Shown: positions 56,385 through 64,000 of the stretch, one piece after another
Layout of the letters: each line of letters opens with the position of its first letter
How positions within the stretch are numbered: the stretch's first letter is position 1
Program-made: the position numbers and the translations under genes
Notes under the pieces: generated by a model
Database searches by the model: none
The model's input: the letters and a program-made list of their open reading frames with translations, nothing else
Told to the model about the DNA's origin: nothing
NCBI GenBank assembly: GCA_038501195.1
Contig: JBBPUQ010000007.1
Coordinates: 3,139,501 to 3,203,500, forward strand
Reading direction: 5' to 3'
DNA length: 64,000 bases
DNA from: Nemania diffusa
Taxonomy: Eukaryota > Ascomycota > Sordariomycetes > Xylariales > Xylariaceae

Positions 56385-58997
56385 GGTGAACCACAGCAGC
56401 CGCGTGAAAATTGGAGATGGAGAGTGTGTTGCATTCCCTAGAAGAGCCGAGCCTATGTCATAGCCATGATAAGTCGCAAAGGCGCGAGGCGGGAATGGCT
56501 ACGTCGTCGTCGTCGTCGTCGTCGGCGTCGACACCCGGGCGGCTGTCGGATTAGGCAGTGATTGAAGTGAGCGTAGTTGACATCGGTCGCATCGGTTAGG
56601 CCGGGTCGGTTTGGGTCGGTTCAGTGCTGCTGTTCAGTGCTGCTCAATTCCGCGTGTGTTAAATGCCTGAATGCCTGCTTGCTTGCTTGCTCGCTGGCCT
56701 CCACTCAACTCAACTTGCCCAACCTGATTGTCGACACACGCACGAAGTACCTAGCACAGAATGCACCGGCACCACATAATACGTATACGTGCACAACACC
56801 ACGAGGCAGGGGGAGCACGGCCGGTCTGGACTACAGTCTGCAGCAGACAATCGGAAGAGGCGGTTGTGGGGGTAGGATGCTGGAATGCTGGGGGGAAGAG
56901 TGAACAACGGGATGACTGGTTAGATAGTTCTCGGAAGAAGAGGGACAACAGGTACCAGTGCTTGCCGCATGTAGTTCGATAAGAAAGAGAGCTTCCGATA
57001 CGGCCGATACCAATCCCGGCATTGGTGTTGTGCTGTTGCTAGACTTAGGTAGGTACCTTAGGTAGATAGAACATGTCTGTAGGTACATCTTGGCTAGTGG
57101 TCATGGTCAGCACTATACAGGGGACCACCAACATACAGTGGCCACCTACCCGTCTATGTAGATACCTCTGGTTGCTGCCTGTCTCAATTTGTCTGCCTTC
57201 CAATCCTTGACAGGCATGTATATGGAACTAGGAAGGGGTTTACCCTTAATTCCAGACAAGTGTATCAGCCAGGTGTATATCAGTATGAATACATTTAATA
57301 TTGCTATCATAGAATGTAACATATTTTTAGACAACATACTGACATGTAGCCTGCCTATAAAGAGGTGCTCAGCCAGTTAAAGTTGTTGTATGTGAGTGCA
57401 AGTTGCAGAGATGCCCCTTTGACTAATGATAAGAATACTTACCTAATTAAGTACCTTGGTAGGTATTTATGGTAATTGTTATCGCATACCTACCTACTGT
57501 GCTGCCTTATACACATACCTGTAGATTAAGTATTAGTTACAGCAACCTTTAGCGTTATTTGCAGGTAAAGAGTAATGCACAGACCAGCGTGTTACTATGC
57601 TACTGTACAAGCAGTAGCTTAAAACCTTAATCAATTGCGACTTGTCAATATTCTTAAGATCTTTTACATAAGAGACGTGCTTGTGTATACCTATTTAGGT
57701 ATACTGTTCTTACCTTATTATAATTCACAATGTAATCGGGTATAAAATTGGTTCGCAGGTCTGTTTACTTGGGCAACGCTGACTTTATGCGACCATAAAC
57801 AAGTTTTTCATCTATCTTATAGAGTATATTTTCTCAATCCTTCCTTTTATACAACTTGCAGGCTATCTCGGGATAGGCCGGCTTGTGAGAAAAGTAGTTA
57901 TTTGTGCCCGTAGTATTTTAGTAGTGTTAAAAGTCGGCATACCTCACCAAACAAGTAAAATAAACAGTTGCAATGCAAATGCGAACAACCCATTCTTGCT
58001 GCAGCAAGGGTGATCCCTGTGAACACTGCAAATCATCGATCGACAGCACGGTGACAAGACATGCAGCTTGCAGTACAACACCGGGTACCTAGCGGTCGAA
58101 CATACTCTGGAATGAGATATCTCTAGGTATATACACTAGAAACACAGACACAATAAAGCCATTTCATGTCTCTTAGCATATAAATTGAGCTGTAGATATT
58201 GTAGTGCAAATTAGCGATATTTATCTTGAACTCAAATAGCTACCAACAAAAATGAAAAGAAGCAAATACTCTGTATAGGTGATGGCATGATTAAATCATT
58301 CTCCATTCCACCCGATATCTGCACGGGAGCCGGAGTGGAGCAAAAGCACGGACTAAGGTATATTTAGCGCGAACTCCGAATACCAAGTTAAGCTTTAAGT
58401 TTCCCAGGGTCAGTGGGGACGTAGGCCCCTCACACGTGATATCCCTTATCGACAACAGTGCAGACCAAGCTTGTTGCCGTTTTTGGGTCCTTGTAAACAA
58501 GATATATAAACCTGGGTCCACCATCCAGGGGACAACCGCGTATTTCATGAATCCCTTCAGCTAACATTAGATTCACGCGTCACGAATCTCACTTCCACAG
58601 CATAGAGAAGGACCTAATAAAAGTAGTAACAGTGAAAAAAGCCATTGGTCATTGATATAATTACAGGGTGTAGCTTCATCAATCATCAAAACCCTTGGTT
58701 CCCTGATGCTGTGACAAGAGAATATGTGCAGTCCGGTCACACCAATACTCAGAATCCACCCACAAATGGGGAGCATTGCCATTGCTAACACCCTCCCTGC
58801 TTCATGTAATACCACTGGGCAAGCCACCCTTCCAATCCTGATCAAAAGCATCAAACACATATTGCCCCCGAACCCCTTGCATGACAGGCCATACACATAC
58901 ATGCGCGCGCGTCTTTATACCCTAGTTCCCTGAACGCCAAGTGCCTACCGAGCCCATCCGAGAGAAAGACAAAACACCAAAATCAACGCCGCCGCCA
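56385..58997. other. Intergenic
   Basis: No supported gene in 2.6 kb. It contains a (GTC)7 microsatellite at 56503-56523, TAGGTA motifs near 57045-57066 and 57440-57495, and otherwise ordinary sequence. Small frames here show no motif. Confidence 0.5.
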
Positions 58998-60129
58998 CTA
59001 TGTCGCTGCTTCAGACTTCGCCTCTTTCTTTGGTGCCTTTTCCTTCTTCGGCGCAGCGGCTTTCTTTGGTGCGGCAGCCTTCTTCGCAGCTGGCTTAGCA
59101 GATGTCTTCGCAACACGGCCAGATTTAGTCTTTGTCAGAGTCGTGGGCTTCTCAACAACAGCCGGTGCCTATTTATAGGTTAGCATGACGCTGCTAGCTG
59201 CACCAGCATTCAACATACATCTTTCTTGGGGGCCGCAGGAGCCTTCTTGGGAGCAGCTTTCTTAGGAGCAGCAGCAGCCTTCTTGGCTGCTGGCTTCTTC
59301 TCGCTAGCCTCCTTCTCCTTCTTGGCAGCAGGTTTCTTGGCAGGTGCTGCCTTCTTGGCACTCTCTTTCTCCTTCTTGGGAGCGGCCTTCTTAACTTCCT
59401 TGTCGGCCTCCTTCTTGGGCGCAGGCTTCACAGCAGGCTTTGACTTTTTGGAGAGCTTAGTAGTACCAGAGGGACCTATGACCTGTTAGATTCATGGTCT
59501 ATACATTAGGCATCCCTCATCATTAAGATGAGTTAGAACTGAAGCCAAGCTACATACCCTTGGGTTGCTCAAAGACGCCCTTATCAACACCAGCCTTTAA
59601 AGCCTTGTTGAACAAGGAGTCGAACATGTTGTCCGTGGCAGTGATGGTGTTGTTGGCCTTGACATACTTCTTCAGTGATTGGCGACTGTGTATGAGTTAG
59701 CATGATGTGTCATTTGGTCATCGAGCAATAGCTCGGAGCCTAGGATGGGGAAGAGCACATACCTAGATCCAGTTCGATCTTTAAGCTGTAAGACGAAGCA
59801 AATTAGTTACATTGATACGAGACAAGACACGGGAATATTGACTGGGCACATTAGTGGGCGCGTCAACCGAAGGGCACACCCCTCGGTATGCCTCACGCGC
59901 CCGACTAACAAACACAGGCTGAGACCTGATGCGCCGGGGACAAAGAAACGGTGAGCTTTACAGCAATAATAGCATCCGTGATCATGTCCTGCAAACGGTT
60001 AGTACTGATGTTGACGCCTACTTGACCGAGTCATAGGATTAGAGGTATACACACCTGGTAGGAAGCGTGGGTGGTCTTGGTCTTGGGAGTGGCCGCAGCA
60101 GCAGCGCCTTCTGTCTTCTTAGGAGCCAT
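58998..60129 (-). CDS. Linker histone H1
   Basis: A 226-aa protein from six exons: 60129-60055, 59988-59962, 59785-59763, 59685-59558, 59475-59219 and 59168-58998. Two exons are only 27 and 23 nt. The globular winged-helix domain is reconstructed across them: THASYQDMITDAIIALKDRT, GSSRQSLKKYVKANN, and the next exon FNKALKAGVDKGVFEQPKGP. The C-terminal tail is Lys/Ala/Pro-rich with repeated PKKAA and AAKK units, the normal chromatin-compacting tail. In the nucleus H1 binds linker DNA at nucleosome entry. The start follows a CT-rich leader; an upstream in-frame extension is open but rejected as leader. Homologues in filamentous fungi have a similar single H1 gene. Confidence 0.93.
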
Positions 60130-63100
60130 TGCGAGAGATGGAATTGGGTGAAAACGGGATAAAAAGCGGTAATGCTGATTGGATGGATTGAGAGGCAGGT
60201 TAATAAAAGACCTATTTGCAATAATGCTGAACAATGCAGGACTGTTTTGTGATATGATGGGTGTGAGAGAGATGAGGGAAAACAAGAAGGGGAGGGAGGT
60301 GCGCCTGACGGCGCGTCGGCGAGCAGGTGAGTGCACTCTTATAGTAAAGTGGGGGGGTGGGAGGTGCACAATCAGTAAAACCAATTTTTTGTGCTGGCCG
60401 GCTTTGGGATCCAGGTGCGGGTGGCCTGCCTAACAGCCCTGTCAGTGTTGCGGCCAGCAGGTCCAGGTCCGTTAATTGTCTACGACTTACCTTCCTTGGG
60501 CACTCCGTCCATCCTTCCTTCATTCAGGCTTCCACATCTCCAACCATTTCTATTATTATAATTATTATGATTCTTCTTTTTTGCTGCATTTTTTTTCTTG
60601 ATTGTATTTACGCTACATTCCTTCTCATACTTACCTCATCATCTTAACAGTTTATGTATTTTCCCGCTTTTATACCAGTATTATATTTTCTGTTCATTGC
60701 AATTTATACTCCTCAGTGTTTCCCTACACGTATAATGGCTGCAATACATGACTGTTTATTCAGATGAATTGATACATGTGTCGAAGCAGATAGGTAGGTA
60801 CTATACAGTATTCATCGGCGTTTTTACCCACTTTGATCTCGACACGGCATGTTGTCTTGCATGTTCCCTCTGCTCTTGAATGGTTAATGAACAGAGTAAG
60901 CGAATGATAAACCAACTCATTGTAGGTGCGCATAGCTAGCTGTGTTAATGGCGGACTTGATTCTTGAAACACATGCTGTTTTGCCCCATTGGGCTTAGTC
61001 GATCTTAAGCGCAGTTATTTTGACACATCGCACAGCCTCTACCGGTTCCCATGCAGCCAATCAGACAATTGGGAGCTTATTAATTGGGTACCCACCAGGG
61101 ATTAGTTGTGATCTTGGAGTCTGGACCTTGCTTGCTTGCTACCTTATTGCACACAACTCTACGTCTCCCCCATCCTCTGTGATGGCATTCTAGGTGGGCA
61201 GCTATAGGCCTCTGGCATTTTCCCTCGTGCTCCCCCGGCCAAGGGTTGTCCTACTAAGTCATCGCTATTTGCAGTCCCCGATTTGTTCAGGTCGAATTTT
61301 CTGATTGGTCAAGACTGCCACGCCAGCATTGTGCATACTCCAACACTGATCAAATCATGCGCCTCCGTCTCGAAATCCAACTCTCTCACCCAGCTCTCCG
61401 CCATTCCCCCTCCCCCCCCCTTCTCGATCCCGTCTGTCGTCCTCGCCTTCTCTCCTTTCTTCCGTCGAACCTGCCACACTTATTCACGGGTCTAGTGATC
61501 AATTGAGCCATTTATTTATCTTCCTATTGTTGCCGATCAATTGCTAGGATTTTTACTGCGAGGATGGGGCAAACCACGGCACTAGGTCCGTGTTCGTCTA
61601 AGCCAACTGAATAGAGTTATAATTTGATGTGCCGAGTCCGGTCTCTTTGTCTGATGCCCACGCGCTCCGAGTCACAACACTCTGTCGCATTCAACACGAT
61701 GGATGCAAATCTTTTGAAGCACCGATGAAAATACTTGGATTGGAAGCGTCTACTCTGCAGCCATCTTTTAATTACAGAATGAAGTTTTGAATCCATGTCA
61801 ATCCCTAATTATCTATTAGTCATCAACAAAGGACTTGATCGCTCTGTTGTTGTTGTCGCGCCTGATCAGAATCGAAGCCATCCACACACTCGGTCGCCGC
61901 ACTACATTTTGAGCTCAACAAACTACAGTCAATCTCCCTTCACATCAATGACAAAAATCCGAGATATGACTACGTCGTCTCTTTGCTCATTATTTAAATT
62001 TAGCCTTTTCCCTTCGTATTTCACTGACTATGGGCTGAAGAACATGATCGCATCAAATCAAATTAGGGCACGCTGCTGTGGCCCTACTCGACCAACTCCG
62101 GACTGATATATCTCCCAGGCTTCAACACCAGGTTATCAAAGTACTTGCATGGGAGCTTGTTCTGCCCCTTGGATTGTCTTGGCTTGTTTTGGAGCTCTTT
62201 CAAGTTATAATCCAGCAACTACGACTCAACGGCCGAAACACATGATCTATCTGGGTGGATCGAGAGCACGCGCCTAAGCGAGCCACGCAGTCAATTCGGC
62301 TTTCCCCGATTCTAGGCCAACCCAGGACCTGTCACGACAAAACATGCGCTGGCTCGCTCACCATCAGCTCATTCGATCAATTTTCTAAGATATTCCCTTA
62401 CACATACCTACATCAGTATTTACACGTGTAGATCGTGGGGTTTGCTCAACGTTAACGCCTAAATGAATCAATTGTAAGTTGTCGCCGCTCATTTGAACAA
62501 CGCCTCCGCGTTCTATCCGCGCCCAACAGCAGCTGCTTGTTAGCATCACCCCATCCAAAATAATGATATCAGCTCCGTACAATCTCGCACCATAGCTTTG
62601 CTACTTTTTTCAATTTTAAGCGTCAGCTATGCGCCAGCTACATATCATTACTTGGCTCGAATCTTTCGGCTTGCACATTAAAAATACGCGAGCAAACTAA
62701 TCGACTTAGGCTTAGAAGAACATTGGCCATTGTTAATGCCCAGTGCCCTTCTTGCTTACGGACGCGTCACGATTTCAGATGGTTTCCATTCCGCAGCTGT
62801 TTCAAATTGTAACGCAATATGAGGAACGTACCCATCTTTCGGAAACAACCACGTGGCTAGTGGGCGCGCATTCTTGTACCAACACAAGATCACCTCTCAG
62901 CTTTGACGTTGATTCTTCTAGCCGACCACCTACTCATACGCACCTGGAGATGAGTATCTGGTATACGCAGCTAGCATAACCCGATTTTTAAACAACCTTG
63001 GGAGATACAATAGGTGAGAGAGGAGCGGCATTTAAAATCCACTCATGAGGACCGTAATTTGACAATGCCGACAATACCCACGAACAGCTATGCACACAGA

Positions 63101-63688
63101 TGGTTCACAACACTGGAGTTCTTGACATAAGCAAACACTACCAATATACGACTAGCGAGACTTCGTATAATTGATCAGAGTTAGAAGAGTCGGCAACCCT
63201 ATCCACACGAGGTAGCCGAAAGAGTTGATAGAAGATATCATCCAGAGTCTGGAGCTAATGAGCTCTATTGCCCATAGTCGAACGTCCGACCAGAGCAAAA
63301 GTGTGCAACGGAAGAAAAACGTGTGCCAGTTCAGTTAATAGCTGTATGCGTATATTTGGGCGATTCTGACTCACAAGCCACGAGTACATGCACATCAATT
63401 GCCAGCGCATGGCAAACATGGGAGGATTACTTCGGTCGATCCATCCATGACGTTCGATTTCTGCCTAGTTTGTTTCATGCTCAATGCTAACTTCAGTGAA
63501 TACTTGCCGTATCATCAATTGATTCTAAACTGGAGTCTTGCGTGACCTATATGTCATTCTTTCTACCCTAAATGTAAGTTTTCGCAACTGACTTCTGACG
63601 ACAATCGTCTTCGGCGTTAATAGAGACGTGATTATATCGATAGCTGTAAGCCAGCTAGCCCTCTCTCCAGTATCCGTAGCCAGGTCGT
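60130..63688. other. Long gene-free interval
   Basis: In 3.6 kb I see no frame with family motifs. It contains C-runs near 61405-61420 and AT-rich parts near 60550-60700. The first 300 bp is the H1 promoter and leader. Confidence 0.45.
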
Positions 63689-63901
63689 TCATCTCCACGT
63701 TAAGTAGGCCCAATACCGGGATTGTTGGGGGGGTTTTTCCCTTTCAAAGACTTGGAAATTCAACTCTGTCCCTTGACTCAATATCCAATATGAAATTCGG
63801 AGGCCAGTCACAGTTCCCCCGCCGCCTGCGATCACAAATCGGGGCTTTGCAGATATTACAAGCAGCCACCAATCATGCATCTCGACGGCTGCTGTCAGCA
63901 A
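63689..63901 (-). pseudogene. FAD-dependent monooxygenase N-terminus, broken
   Basis: A minus-strand frame opens with a flavin-binding start: KPRFVIAGGGGTVTGLRISY resembles the dinucleotide fold GxGxxG, followed by NFQVFEREKPPQQSRYWAYL, which resembles the VFER...GW-x-LHW block of fungal FAD monooxygenases. A stop follows directly at LTWR, and the neighbouring frame 63713-63525 continues in another phase without clear motifs. The glycine loop is also off-consensus (GGGGTVTGL). It is either a remnant or a misread exon. The upstream portion of the gene would lie beyond 63901, where no longer frame is seen. Confidence 0.35.
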
Positions 63902-64000
63902 GGCTGGTGAGTGCTTGTTAGGGCAGCGGTGACCGTGGTTCGCTCAATAAACTGGAGATGAGACCCGAAATTGTTGGTTTATAGCTCTTCTCTGTACTTT

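Noticed and set aside
55762..56463. A 233-codon plus-strand frame opposite the NPF protein
   Set aside because: Antisense shadow of a low-complexity coding region, Ser/Gly-rich.

Overview
This window is a gene-sparse stretch of nuclear DNA from a filamentous ascomycete (Pezizomycotina, most likely a Sordariomycete). The evidence is short GT-AG introns (41-193 bp) in most genes, fungus-restricted families (HET, 2EXR, a CorA-like family, STAND/NLR-like proteins, Zn2Cys6 regulators), long intergenic spacers rich in a TAGGTA/TACCTA motif, and AT-rich blocks that look like repeats degraded by RIP. No species is claimed.

Layout. 1.9-11.4 kb: an oxysterol-binding protein (Kes1/OSH type), a CorA-like membrane protein with an internal 37-residue duplication, an acyl-CoA thioesterase-like protein and a Mob family kinase activator. 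12.8 kb: a tiny DnaJ-type zinc-finger protein. 15.4-23.8 kb: an accessory-looking set made of a secreted or anchored GH5 glycosidase, an MFS transporter, a divergent Zn2Cys6 regulator and an NAD(P)-dependent epimerase; the last three are strikingly GC-rich. 24.7-30.4 kb is a housekeeping island: Trm10 tRNA methyltransferase divergent from MSH2, then tRNA-Gly(GCC). 30.8-39.3 kb: a short UstYa-like membrane protein that is probably truncated, a HET-domain protein, an acidic 2EXR protein and an unknown protein. 41.3-48.3 kb: a CocE/S15 hydrolase, a GNAT acetyltransferase and a nine-exon amidase. 48.9-52.9 kb is a graveyard of signal-transduction ATPase genes: an AAA+ fragment cut just before Walker B, then two halves of a STAND/NLR-like gene lying tail to tail on opposite strands. 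54.4-60.1 kb: a proline-rich NPF protein and histone H1. 60.1-63.7 kb is empty, and the right edge holds the start of a broken FAD monooxygenase.

The most notable observations are the split STAND gene, whose two inner ends lie on a near-identical 22-bp direct repeat; two copies of a short AT-rich element with inverted ends AGTCAACGT, in opposite orientations 30 kb apart; and the CorA-like protein with its exact 111-bp period. All exon joins were inferred by hand from reading frame and GT-AG signals, without transcripts or database searches.
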